In this document: in pieces, positions 47,710-55,939 of the stretch
Numbering within the stretch: the stretch's first letter is position 1
Layout: each line of letters starts with the position of its first letter
Source of the DNA: Candidatus Electrothrix scaldis
Lineage (GTDB): Bacteria > Desulfobacterota > Desulfobulbia > Desulfobulbales > Desulfobulbaceae
Direction of reading: 5' to 3'
Length of the DNA stretch: 64,000 nucleotides
Assembly: GCA_033584155.1 (NCBI GenBank)
Contig: CP138355.1
Coordinates: forward strand, 1,751,501 to 1,815,500
Program-made: the position numbers and the translations under genes
Notes under the pieces: model-generated
Database searches by the model: none
Told to the model about the DNA's origin: nothing
What the model saw: the letters and a program-made list of their open reading frames with translations, nothing else

Positions 47710-47810
47710 CTAAATAGGAGTGTCGATTATATATGGTTGAGTACTTAGAGAGACACATCGTGAAATGCATCGTGAACTACTCGGAACTGCCCAGAATGTA
47801 AGTGATTACA

Positions 47811-48092
47811 TTAAGGGGGCGAAAGCGTACACCGGCAGCTTTTGGGAACTTCGAGAGTTGGTGTGCAATTGATTGGACATTGCTTGGCCGGCATTATTTG
47901 GTACGCCTCTTGTGAAGCGGAAGCAACATTGGAACACCTTTTGTACATCTGTTCTGCGATAAAAGAAGGTGCCGTGAAAGATATCAGGGTGATTAATAAA
48001 AAAATACCCAAGAAGCAGAAGGCAAAAAAGAAAAAATCTTTAGAACTATCGAACGTCGTATTTCGACAGGATGGGTTCCTTGAGAACTCCAT
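47811..48092 (-). CDS. Cysteine-rich single-span membrane protein under riboswitch control
   Basis: 93 residues from the ATG at 48092, preceded by GGAGAG about ten bases upstream. A short N-terminal region leads to a hydrophobic helix (FFFFAFCFLGIFLLITLISF) and an external-type tail with six cysteines (KRCSNVA, KQCPINCTP, KSCRCTLSPP). The cysteines would form disulfides if the tail is periplasmic. No family recognised. Its leader is the GEMM aptamer at 48115-48203. The stop lies 64 bp from the nested MITE/IS. Confidence 0.72.
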   Translation of the reverse strand: MEFSRNPSCRNTTFDSSKDFFFFAFCFLGIFLLITLISFTAPSFIAEQMYKRCSNVASASQEAYQIMPAKQCPINCTPTLEVPKSCRCTLSPP

Positions 48093-48114
48093 AAAACACT
48101 CTCCGATTGAAGGT

Positions 48115-48218
48115 AAAAGTAGGTGACCCGGCTATCTCCTGAAAGGAGACCCGCAGTTTTCCGACACCGCCTCGCGACGGCTGTGGCTTTTATCAACTTT
48201 CCGTTACAGATCGGAAAG
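48115..48218 (-). ncRNA. GEMM-I riboswitch, copy 2 (divergent core)
   Basis: Aptamer 48115-48203 on the minus strand. P1 (GAAAGT with ACTTTT, one wobble), the CCGTC-GCGA-GGCGG hairpin and P3 (TCTCC/GGAGA) are kept, then ATAGCCGGGTCACC. The core differs from the other copies: GGAAAACTGCGGGTCT replaces GGAAAGCCACGGGTCT, and GTTGCC is GTCACC. The upstream arm CTTTCCG (48212-48218) pairs with CGGAAAG (48197-48203). A TATAAT just upstream would make that hairpin part of the transcript. Leads the 93-aa membrane protein. Confidence 0.78.
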
Positions 48219-48661
48219 CGGAGATATTATAATTATATTTGCGTAGCGTTACCCATGTGTTACCTTTTGATGCTTGGAGGATATATCTGTCAAGTCTAGC
48301 ATTGGCAGGATGAGCAACCCGCGTTTATGGAATGAAGATGACAGCATTTCGTTCAGATACTTGCCATGCATTAGCATCGTAAAAAAATAATAATCAACCT
48401 ACATTGATATTGGAAAAAATACAATGATGATAAAATAGGGATGAAACGGGGAAGGGCGGGAACGAGCTTCTCTGTGAAATATTGAGGCCGGGTTACGCGC
48501 AAAGCACGCACCCGGCTAAGTGTCATTTGCTCAGCGAGCAAAGGGGAGTAAAAGTCATTTGGGTCACGGGTGTTATACAGTTCCTTTATCATGAAGGATT
48601 CGGTTTACCCCCGCCCGCTTGGAGCGGAGGGGCGTCTGGAGGCATCTTATGCTTGATTTTT
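48219..48661. other. Intergenic region with one REP-like palindrome
   Basis: 443 bp between two minus-strand riboswitch-controlled genes. Apart from the palindrome at 48487-48516 and a probable promoter for copy 2 near 48225-48235, no gene is supportable. Confidence 0.4.
48487..48516. repeat. REP-like palindrome
   Basis: GCCGGGT (48487-48493) pairs with ACCCGGC (48510-48516) around GCGCAAAGCACGC. The left arm and centre recur near 49362 (GCCGGGTTACGAGCAAAGC), where the right arm has been lost. Confidence 0.6.
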
Positions 48662-49036
48662 TCAAATCGTGCATCTCGTTTTGTCACAATTCGGGCGCTT
48701 TTTATCGACTACTTTGTTCGGTTCACCCAGGTCGCATGCATCCGCATGATGGACAACGGAGTAGACAATAGCCACAAACTGGCCATTCACTTTATCCGGC
48801 AAGAGACGGATCTGCATATTATCTTTCATCCATCCTTCACCCATTTCTTTGTCAGCCTTGTTAAGGAGATCTACAGCTGCACTGAAGGCCTCTTCTGCGG
48901 TATTTCCATGCGCTTTGAAACAATCGTTATCAGCAGCTGAAGCAGAGGATACGGTAAAGATGGAGGTGAAGGGGGTAGCGGCGAGTACAAACGCAGCTAT
49001 GATGAGACTTCTCTTGAGAGTAGTTGAGTTTTTCAT
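48662..49036 (-). CDS. Small exported protein under riboswitch control
   Basis: 124 residues from the ATG at 49036, after an AGGAGG site. Signal peptide MKNSTTLKRSLIIAAFVLAA with cleavage near SASAADN. The mature ~90 residues carry four cysteines (NDCFKAHG, HADACDLGEP, PNCDKTRCTI), a helical AEEAFSAAVDLLNKADKEMG stretch, and a beta-prone IRLLPDKVNGQFVAIVYSVV. Unknown family; a small disulfide-bonded periplasmic or secreted protein. The GEMM aptamer at 49064-49154 forms its leader. Confidence 0.78.
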   Translation of the reverse strand: MKNSTTLKRSLIIAAFVLAATPFTSIFTVSSASAADNDCFKAHGNTAEEAFSAAVDLLNKADKEMGEGWMKDNMQIRLLPDKVNGQFVAIVYSVVHHADACDLGEPNKVVDKKRPNCDKTRCTI

Positions 49037-49063
49037 AACATTCCTCCTGGAATAATAGAATTT

Positions 49064-49176
49064 GAAAGTAGGCAACTCGGCTATCTCTTATACAAAGAGA
49101 CCCGTGGCTTTCCGACACCGCTTCACAACGGCTGTGGTCTTGTCAACTTTCTGGTTTCGTGTTTTATCCAGAAAGT
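49064..49176 (-). ncRNA. GEMM-I riboswitch, copy 3
   Basis: Aptamer 49064-49154 on the minus strand. P1 pairs AGAAAGT with ACTTTC, P2 is CCGTTGTGAAGCGG with a GTGA tetraloop, GGAAAGCCACGGGTCT is intact, and P3 (GTCTCTT/AAGAGAT) leads to AGCCGAGTTGCC. The stretch before P2 reads GACAAGACC, one base shorter than in copies 1 and 2, with a G near the position discussed for ligand choice. The upstream arm ACTTTCTGG (49168-49176) pairs perfectly with CCAGAAAGT (49146-49154). Leads the exported 124-aa protein. Confidence 0.84.
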
Positions 49177-49387
49177 GCGTTACCTCAAAGAACATGCCAA
49201 GATGTTGTAACTTGGCTATAGTTTCTTTATATAACGTTCAGCATAGAGATGTCAAATATTTTTTGATAAAAATTATCAAAAGGAAGTTTTTCCTTGGAGG
49301 GAGTGAGGAGGTTGTAGGTGAATTAAAAGACTGAGGAGGGGCTTTTTGGTTGAAGAATGAAGCCGGGTTACGAGCAAAGCTACCCAT

Positions 49388-49427
49388 AAAAAAGGTCGTC
49401 AGCACATTTAAGCTGGCGGCCTTTTTA
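49388..49427. terminator. Bidirectional terminator
   Basis: AAAAAAGGTCGTCAGC (49388-49403) pairs with GCTGGCGGCCTTTTT (49412-49426) through G-T wobbles, with T-runs on either strand. It ends the lipoprotein gene that stops at 49445. Confidence 0.85.
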
Positions 49428-49444
49428 ATGAAAGCTAGTGCTGC

Positions 49445-50920
49445 CTATTCAAAAGCAGTAGAAGTGTTAGGTTCGTCTAAATACTCAATTGGTTCCCCAT
49501 TCGACGTTACTTCTTTCGCATCAGGCGAAGAGAAAATTTTATAAAAAAAATCAAAGCATTTCGAGAAATTAAATTCATCATCCTTCATGCAATTAGCGGT
49601 TAAAATAGAATGAGAATCATCATTTTTATCTAACTTTCCACCATTAATTGCCGCTCCAGACATGGCGGTTACAAGATATGAGATCAGCTTATCGTTAAAT
49701 ATGTCGTTGTGATCCTCTATGAAATTATCATCAGTATAAATAAAAGAAATAGGAATCTTCTTATTAGATAAGAATTTTCCTTTATCGTTAGAAAGACGGC
49801 ATTCGTTAGGATTTTCATAGCATTTTTCAAATTCAAGATGCACTTGACCAGAATCATCTTCTTTTTTTACATATAAATTCTCAGTATGAAACGGCTTAAA
49901 TTGCCCTGCTGTTGTTAATTCTAATTCGAACTCTGACAAATCCTCTTGAAAAGTTTTTTCTCTAGATATTATTTCTTGCTTAACAAATAAAGTCTCAAAA
50001 AATTGACCAATAGGAAAAACATATTTCGCAGGAATATCTTTATTTGACGATATAATAGTGAGTAGATTTTTTCTGCCCAGGTCAAGTGTTACATCTTCAT
50101 CTAAGGATAATTCATAGAGTTGTAAAAATTGATTTGCTTCAACGGCTGGATTAACCAAAACAATAGCATCTGCAAGTTTAGACAACTCTCTGTCCTTATT
50201 GTATTTTCTTTCTACCATTCTATGGAGCAGTATTTCATTGACGGCAGAAGAAAGTATCTCAGCTCCAAAACTATGCCCTGCAATAAATAACGTATTGTTT
50301 TCTCTTGATTTATCTATCGCATCTAGTCTCAGTAAAATATCTGAGACTCCACCTTTACCTATTTCTCGCGCCACAGACTTCCTGTCCCAATACGTTAAAG
50401 CATGATTAAAATACCATGGCAATACACGCCCTCTCCAACCTAGATATACACCATAAACCTCCCTTCCCCTTCTTAATTCTTCCATTTTAGTGATCTTCAC
50501 CAATGCTTCTCGAAATGATTGTACATCTCCATCATAAAATGATGAATTATGATTCCATCCATGAGCATACACAACAACCAGCACACCCTCATTATCAGCA
50601 TCATTTTTTATCATTTCGAGTAGACGGTCTCTACTGTCATTATCAAAAAGATTCCCTCTCTCTGTGAATTCTAGAAATCCTAAATGAAGATTCGCAATTT
50701 CATGGTCATTTTCTTTTATTTTAATATGTTCAATAATGCATTTTTTGCTTTTCGGTGGCTGCTCGATAATGCATTCTTTGCTTTTGGGTGGTTTATTCCA
50801 TACTGAAAAGCATGATTCAGGATCGTTTTTTACAGTTCTCAAATTCACCGGAGAACAAGCATTGATACTTAGAAGTACTAAAAAAAATACAACATAGTAA
50901 GGGGAATTAGCGAGTAACAT
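49445..50920 (-). CDS. Lipoprotein with alpha/beta-hydrolase domain
   Basis: The start at 50920 (MLLANSPYYVVFFLVLL) follows a GGAGG site; the lipobox LLSINAC predicts lipid attachment at Cys, so the protein is envelope-anchored. A tandem repeat of about ten residues follows (PPKSKECIIEQ, PPKSKKCIIEH). The hydrolase core is visible as VVVYAHGWNHN, then YGVYLGWRGRV and the nucleophile elbow FIAGHSFGAEIL; the acid and His partners cannot be placed confidently. It resembles the DUF900-like esterases in overall shape. About 491 residues. Codon use is AT-rich, suggesting acquisition. Substrate unknown. Single gene with its own terminator. Confidence 0.78.
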   Translation of the reverse strand: MLLANSPYYVVFFLVLLSINACSPVNLRTVKNDPESCFSVWNKPPKSKECIIEQPPKSKKCIIEHIKIKENDHEIANLHLGFLEFTERGNLFDNDSRDRLLEMIKNDADNEGVLVVVYAHGWNHNSSFYDGDVQSFREALVKITKMEELRRGREVYGVYLGWRGRVLPWYFNHALTYWDRKSVAREIGKGGVSDILLRLDAIDKSRENNTLFIAGHSFGAEILSSAVNEILLHRMVERKYNKDRELSKLADAIVLVNPAVEANQFLQLYELSLDEDVTLDLGRKNLLTIISSNKDIPAKYVFPIGQFFETLFVKQEIISREKTFQEDLSEFELELTTAGQFKPFHTENLYVKKEDDSGQVHLEFEKCYENPNECRLSNDKGKFLSNKKIPISFIYTDDNFIEDHNDIFNDKLISYLVTAMSGAAINGGKLDKNDDSHSILTANCMKDDEFNFSKCFDFFYKIFSSPDAKEVTSNGEPIEYLDEPNTSTAFE

Positions 50921-51573
50921 CGTGAGTCCTCCAGATCGAAAATTATTATTCACAACGGATTGTATTGACAAATCAACCAGCTGCCTTCCAGTGATTAACA
51001 CAGTGATTACTGGTGAAATTTTCAACCACTCCAGAGTCGTTAAAACAGAATTAACCTGAGTTTTATTATGCTTACAATAGCTTGTTTTGTATGTAAAATA
51101 TAAATTAACAGGATCCGTTATAATTAGGAAAATTGAAAATTATCTATTTTTCACAGCCACCTATTATTTAGGTAATATTATCGATAAAGTCCAGCAAGTA
51201 AGTCAAATAATATTACATGCCACCTCAACTTTCTGAGTTGGTTAACATATTGTTACATCGTTAAAATATCCCAATTATTCACTTGTGGAAGAGGGAGCAA
51301 CCTTAAGAAATAATTACATTTTTTCATCAAGTAATTGCAATAAAGCATAGTGTCATCAATAATTGACGCGGTCACTAATGCTGATTAATCTCGAAAATTA
51401 AGTAAGATATACCGAGCCAGAAAATTGAAAAAGAAAGCCCAAAAGGGCAAGCCGATCTGTTTTGTCTTGAAATTCCCCACAACATAAGATAGTTGTTTTA
51501 CGTTGGCTGTTCAGCTTAAACGCTCATATGCAACTACGCATGCAGCGAGATGGATGAAAATACTACGAGAAAA
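50921..51573. other. AT-rich divergent intergenic region
   Basis: 653 bp without a recognisable gene. Small hairpins such as CAACT-TTCTG-AGTTG near 51225 and GCCC-AAAA-GGGC near 51438 are visible; neither has a clear role. Confidence 0.4.
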
Positions 51574-52470
51574 ATGAATATTCTGATTTCCGGCGCTTCC
51601 GGTTTAATAGGCAAAGAGCTTGTGCATTTTCTGACAGAGCAAGGGCATACTGTCCTGCCTTTGCGTCGTGATACCGACAATGCTCCAGGTAATGCTCCGT
51701 GCTGGGATATTAAACAAAAAATTGTCCAGCTGGATCCTGTGCAAAAGATTGATGTGGTCATCCATCTTGCTGGTGAAAATGTCGCCCAGGGACGCTGGAC
51801 AGCAGTAAAGAAAAGAAAAATTTTGCAAAGCCGGGTCGAGGGAACGAGTCTACTTGCTGAGTTCTTTGCCGCAGCTGAGCATAAACCCCGCCTTATGATC
51901 TCTGCTTCAGCTATCGGATTTTACGGCGAGCGGGGGAATGAAGAGCTTGATGAAAACAGCAAAAAAGGAGATGGATTCCTTGCCGATGTGGCTGCCGCCT
52001 GGGAGGAGGCAACCCGCCCCGCAGCAGAGGCCGGTATCCGGGTGGTGAATACGCGCTTCGGGATTGTGCTCAGTCCAGACGGAGGCGCTTTGGCAAAGAT
52101 GCTCTCTCCCTTTAAAATGGGGCTCGGCGGGACGCTTGGTGATGGAAAACAGTATATGAGCTGGGTTAGCATGCAGGATGTCGTCCAGGCTTTTGGACAT
52201 ATCATCCAGCACGAGGAACTCTGTGGACCCGTCAATATCGTAGCCCCCCAGCCAGTCACTAACCGGGAGTTTACCCGTATCCTCGGAAATGTACTTTGTC
52301 GACCGGCGTTTTTTCCGGTGCCTAAACGTTTCCTGTCCCTGTTTCTTGGAGAAATGGCACGGGAACTGCTTTTTGCCAGCGCGCGGGTCTCTCCGCGCAA
52401 GCTCCAGGAGTCAGGATATGTCTTTGCTGCCCCTGAGCTTCGTTCTGCCCTGCGAAGGCTGCTAGGCTAA
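51574..52470 (+). CDS. TIGR01777-family NAD-dependent epimerase/dehydratase-like protein
   Basis: An extended SDR protein of ~298 residues. MNILISGASGLIGKELVHFL gives the NAD(P)-binding GxxGxxG loop. DVVIHLAGENVAQGRWT and SASAIGFYGERGNEE, with the YxxxK-equivalent region altered, are hallmarks of this family (YfcH/SDR39U1). The C-terminal DUF1731-type end is present (VSPRKLQESGYVFAAPELRS). An in-frame ATG at 51550 adds eight residues, but the start at 51574 fits the family. Function of the family is unsettled; a cytosolic oxidoreductase is inferred. Confidence 0.92.
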   Translation: MNILISGASGLIGKELVHFLTEQGHTVLPLRRDTDNAPGNAPCWDIKQKIVQLDPVQKIDVVIHLAGENVAQGRWTAVKKRKILQSRVEGTSLLAEFFAAAEHKPRLMISASAIGFYGERGNEELDENSKKGDGFLADVAAAWEEATRPAAEAGIRVVNTRFGIVLSPDGGALAKMLSPFKMGLGGTLGDGKQYMSWVSMQDVVQAFGHIIQHEELCGPVNIVAPQPVTNREFTRILGNVLCRPAFFPVPKRFLSLFLGEMARELLFASARVSPRKLQESGYVFAAPELRSALRRLLG

Positions 52471-52570
52471 CTTCCGCAGGGTAAATCTCTGTGTTATCCT
52501 TGTGCTTAATCTTATATTGTTTTTATCGGACAGGCACGGGAATCTGAGCCTGCATGCCTACAATATTTGC

Positions 52571-53242
52571 CTATTCGAATTCAACCCCAGGGCCATCATC
52601 TGCAAAAGATGGCCGTTGTTCCGGGGTGTATACTATCCGGCCTTTTTCCTGTAGCACTTCCTTAAAACGAAGAAGGTCCTGCTCTGTTTCCAGCTCTTCC
52701 ACATCAAGCTGAGCAAAGCGGCATTCACAGTGGATAAGTTGTCCGCCACACCAAGGGCAAATCTCCACCGGGCATCCTAACTCATGCTCTTCACCGGTGG
52801 CTGCGTGACAGGCTGGACAGGTGTCCATATCTGTCTGGATAGATTCATAGAGAGGAAAATTTTCGATTGCTCCGGCCTGCTCCTGAAATTGTTCTGTTGA
52901 AGAGAAATCAAAAAAACGAAGGAGTTCTTTCTCTAAATAGCCTTCCTGCACACTGCCGTGAAATTCAATGCCTTCGCTGGAAATGAGGTACAGGTAGGCA
53001 TCAAGGCCGGTTACAGCTGCAAGGAGGAAGATCCCCGCCTTCCTGCCGATAAGGCGGAGCTCTTTGATCCAGTCGTTCTGGGCCTCGGGCAGGTAACGAT
53101 AAAACTCATCCAGCACGGTAAGGGCCAGGCGATCATCACGGAAGATTATTAAAAGATCCTGAGCCCGCGTAAGTTGCTCATCAGGGACCGCATACTGCAT
53201 AAGTTCGCGGATACGTCTTCTTTGCTCTTGGAGCTCATCCAT
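52571..53242 (-). CDS. Hypothetical protein with zinc-ribbon-like Cys motifs
   Basis: 223 residues, cytosolic. The first ~125 residues are alpha/beta and include GIFLLAAVTGLDAYLYLISS. The region ~140-175 holds paired cysteine clusters, TCPACHAATGEEHELGCPVE and ICPWCGGQLIHCECRF, forming one or two zinc-ribbon or treble-clef knuckles. The acidic C-terminus reads DDGPGVEFE. Family not recognised. Convergent with the epimerase gene; no operon partner. Confidence 0.72.
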   Translation of the reverse strand: MDELQEQRRRIRELMQYAVPDEQLTRAQDLLIIFRDDRLALTVLDEFYRYLPEAQNDWIKELRLIGRKAGIFLLAAVTGLDAYLYLISSEGIEFHGSVQEGYLEKELLRFFDFSSTEQFQEQAGAIENFPLYESIQTDMDTCPACHAATGEEHELGCPVEICPWCGGQLIHCECRFAQLDVEELETEQDLLRFKEVLQEKGRIVYTPEQRPSFADDGPGVEFE

Positions 53243-53698
53243 ATTTTTTTTGTTGTTTTTGCATGCAAGTCAGTCGAGGAAACGAATCAGGCTCACTTTG
53301 ATGTTTTGTTGTCTCGGCCCGAAGGACGGAGACAGGAGTTTGTTGTGCTTATCTTGCTGAAAGAGGGGCGTCAGGCTGGAGGAGAGCGGCATGCGCCTTG
53401 ATTCTTTTACAGAAGTGAGGTAAATATAATTTTTGTCCGGCGCAATGAACAGGTAACTTTTCTTTTTAGTACGCCCGGCTTCCTCCCCCCTCTTTGATTG
53501 TTCCGGATATAACTGTTCGGGATTTCGTTCCACACCCGTCGCATAGCCGTCTGTTTTCAGGCGAGACAGGATTGTAACCGAACAGGGGGAAACACGCATT
53601 ATGTTTTCAATCTCCGACCGTGAATTGCATCCGCTGCTGTTGAGGTTGTACAACAAACGGTGCATAACAAGGTAAACTACAATATCGAGGTATTCATT
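53243..53698. other. Divergent intergenic region upstream of gltA
   Basis: 456 bp holding the gltA leader and promoter; no gene, repeat or RNA recognised. Minus-strand open frame extending from here into gltA is an antisense shadow. Confidence 0.4.
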
Positions 53699-54997
53699 AT
53701 GACGAAAGTAAAGAACGGTCCTGACGCCACCCTCACTATTGCTGGGAAAACATATACTCTGCCTATTGTTCAGGGAACAGAAAATGATCAGGCTATTGAT
53801 ATCGCAAACCTGTTGCAACAGACCGGTTACACAACTCTTGATCCCGGATATAAAAATACCGCTTCCTGTACCAGTGATATAACTTTTCTTGACGGGAAAG
53901 AAGGTATTCTCTCCTACCGGGGATATGCTATTGAGGAACTTGCGGAAAAATGTGTTTTTATTGAGGTAGCCTACCTCTTGGTGCATGGGCATTTGCCCAA
54001 CCCGACAGAATATGAAAATTTCCGGCAGTTGTTGAAACGTTTTGCCCTGATTCATGAGGATATGATCCATTTCTTTGATCATTTTCCTCCCAATGCACCG
54101 CCTATGGCCATCCTCTCGGTCATGGTCAACAGTTTGAGCAGCTATTATCCAGAGATGAGTGATGATCCGCTCAAAACCCTTGATGCGGCAGCAGCTCGCC
54201 TGATTTCCAAAATCCGCACCATTGCAGCATTCACCTATAAGAAAAGTATGGGGCATCCGCTGGTGTATCCCCGGCCTGATCTGAATTATTGCGGAAACTT
54301 CCTGAACATGATGTTTGATAAGCCCGTGCATCCCTATACGGTGCGCCCGGAGGCGGTTGCGGCGTTGAATAAGCTGCTTATCCTTCATGCTGATCATGAG
54401 CAGAATTGTTCTACCTCAACGGTACGCTTGGTGGGAAGTGCTGGGGTAAATCTCTACTCCTCCATCTCTGCGGGTATTAATGCCCTCTGGGGGCCATTGC
54501 ACGGTGGTGCCAATGAGGCTGTGGTCACCATGCTGGAGCTGATTCATCGCGATGGAGATAATTTCAAAAAATACATTGATAAGGCCAAGGATAAATCTGA
54601 TCCCTTCCGCTTGTCCGGTTTTGGGCATCGGGTTTATAAAACCTTTGACCCGCGCGGTAAGATTATTAAAGAGGCTTGTGATGATCTCCTGGAGGTCCTT
54701 AATGTTTCTGATCCGCTACTGGATATCGCCCGTAGATTGGAAGAAATTGCCCTGAATGATAACTATTTTGTTGATCGTAATCTCTTCCCCAATGTGGATT
54801 TTTACTCCGGTATTATCTACCGGGCCTTGGGTATCCCCACCAATATGTTTACGGTGATGTTTGCCTTGGGCCGTCTGCCGGGCTGGATTGCCCAGTGGAA
54901 GGAACAACAGGAAGATCCTGATGGGAAAATCGGACGTCCGAGGCAGGTATATATCGGGGAGCCCTCACGCCCCTTTGTCCCTATGTCTAAGCGCTAA
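53699..54997 (+). CDS. gltA: Citrate synthase
   Basis: Condenses oxaloacetate and acetyl-CoA to citrate. The 432-residue form begins MTKVKNGPDATLTIAGKTYT at 53699 after a GAGG site; it has the N-terminal beta domain of type II (hexameric) enzymes. Active-site elements: LILHADHEQNCSTSTVRLVG and SSISAGINALWGPLHGGANE with the catalytic His, SGFGHRVYKTFDPR, and the catalytic Asp in NVDFYSGIIYRALG. The C-terminal MFALGRLPGWIAQWKEQ is typical. ThpR follows 16 bp downstream, likely cotranscribed up to the terminator at 55566. Confidence 0.97.
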   Translation: MTKVKNGPDATLTIAGKTYTLPIVQGTENDQAIDIANLLQQTGYTTLDPGYKNTASCTSDITFLDGKEGILSYRGYAIEELAEKCVFIEVAYLLVHGHLPNPTEYENFRQLLKRFALIHEDMIHFFDHFPPNAPPMAILSVMVNSLSSYYPEMSDDPLKTLDAAAARLISKIRTIAAFTYKKSMGHPLVYPRPDLNYCGNFLNMMFDKPVHPYTVRPEAVAALNKLLILHADHEQNCSTSTVRLVGSAGVNLYSSISAGINALWGPLHGGANEAVVTMLELIHRDGDNFKKYIDKAKDKSDPFRLSGFGHRVYKTFDPRGKIIKEACDDLLEVLNVSDPLLDIARRLEEIALNDNYFVDRNLFPNVDFYSGIIYRALGIPTNMFTVMFALGRLPGWIAQWKEQQEDPDGKIGRPRQVYIGEPSRPFVPMSKR

Positions 54998-55013
54998 ACT
55001 ACCCTAAAGAACT

Positions 55014-55562
55014 ATGCGTCTTTTTGTTGCTGTTGATATGCCGGAGGCGGTACAGGAACGGTTAGGAATGATCGCCTGCGGTCTGCCCGGAGCACGTTGG
55101 GTACCGCCCGAGCAGCTGCATCTGACCCTGCATTTTATCGGCGAGGTTGACGGGGCAATGATGCGTACCATTCAGGAAGCCTTAGGTCGGATAATCAGCC
55201 CCTCCTTGCAGCTTTGCCTGCAGGGCGTCGGGGTGTTTCCCTTGCGTGGCAAAAGTCCGCATACCTTGTGGGTTGGTGTGGAAAAGTCCGAAGTACTGCT
55301 CGCCCTTCATCGTCAGATAGCCTCGGCCTTACTTTCTGTAGGCTGTGAACTGGAACAGAGGAAATATGCCCCTCATCTTACGCTGGCCCGCTTAAAAAAT
55401 GCGCCGGCAAAACGCCTGAACGAATTTATCGGGCTGCATATGCCTCTTCTCCTGCCAGCAGTTCCGGTGAAGAGGTTCCGCCTTTATAGTAGTATTCTGG
55501 GACCGAAAGGGGCAAAACATTATGTGGAGCAGGAATATCTGCTGGACGATGAGCAGCAATAA
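55014..55562 (+). CDS. thpR: RNA 2',3'-cyclic phosphodiesterase
   Basis: A 182-residue member of the 2H phosphoesterase (LigT) family that opens RNA 2',3'-cyclic phosphates. Both HxTx motifs are present: LHLTLHFIGEV (~41) and PHLTLARLK (~121). The N-terminus MRLFVAVDMPEAVQERL is standard for ThpR. It lies 16 bp after gltA and ends at the shared bidirectional terminator. Cytosolic. Physiological substrate uncertain. Confidence 0.93.
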   Translation: MRLFVAVDMPEAVQERLGMIACGLPGARWVPPEQLHLTLHFIGEVDGAMMRTIQEALGRIISPSLQLCLQGVGVFPLRGKSPHTLWVGVEKSEVLLALHRQIASALLSVGCELEQRKYAPHLTLARLKNAPAKRLNEFIGLHMPLLLPAVPVKRFRLYSSILGPKGAKHYVEQEYLLDDEQQ

Positions 55563-55565
55563 AAA

Positions 55566-55601
55566 AAGGCCGGAAAAGAAAATATCTTTTCCGGCCTTGA
55601 A
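55566..55601. terminator. Bidirectional terminator between thpR and tRNA-Cys
   Basis: AAGGCCGGAAAAGA (55566-55579) is the exact complement of TCTTTTCCGGCCTT (55585-55598) with an AAATA loop; A-runs and T-runs flank it on both sides. Confidence 0.93.
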
Positions 55602-55610
55602 TTGTTTTAT

Positions 55611-55685
<75 letters not shown>

Positions 55686-55939
55686 TTATGTTGCATGAGC
55701 AACGCGGACTTTTATACTAATACTTGACGATTTTGACAAGAGAAAAATTATCTCTTTTTTATCTTCTAAGTAACAAAACGTTTATGTTCTTGTTCTTTTG
55801 AAGTTTGGCCCCGGCCACAGGCCGGGGGGAGCGCTCTTTAGGGCCTGACAAGGCCCGTTATGCGTACTTTGTAGCGATCTGATGATGTTTTTTCTCGGAA
55901 TAACGAGCAGGTCGATGTTTGATTTTATCGGAAGAAAAA
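55686..55939. other. Region between tRNA-Cys and rnc
   Basis: 254 bp containing a GC-rich GGCCCCGGCC...GGCCGGGG hairpin near 55808-55828; promoters for the divergent genes are presumably here. Confidence 0.4.

Larger units (their letters stand above)
45980..47747. mobile_element. Second 104-bp MITE, interrupted by an IS
   Basis: The two halves, 45980-46053 and 47718-47747, total 104 bp, exactly the length of the intact copy at 22500-22603, and align with it end to end in reverse orientation. The outer ends TAAGTA...TACTTA and the ATAATCGACACT-type inverted repeats are kept. The IS is inserted at CTAAATAG. Confidence 0.9.

Noticed and set aside
53270-54397. 375-residue minus-strand frame over gltA
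   Set aside because: Antisense shadow of citrate synthase, which is unambiguous.
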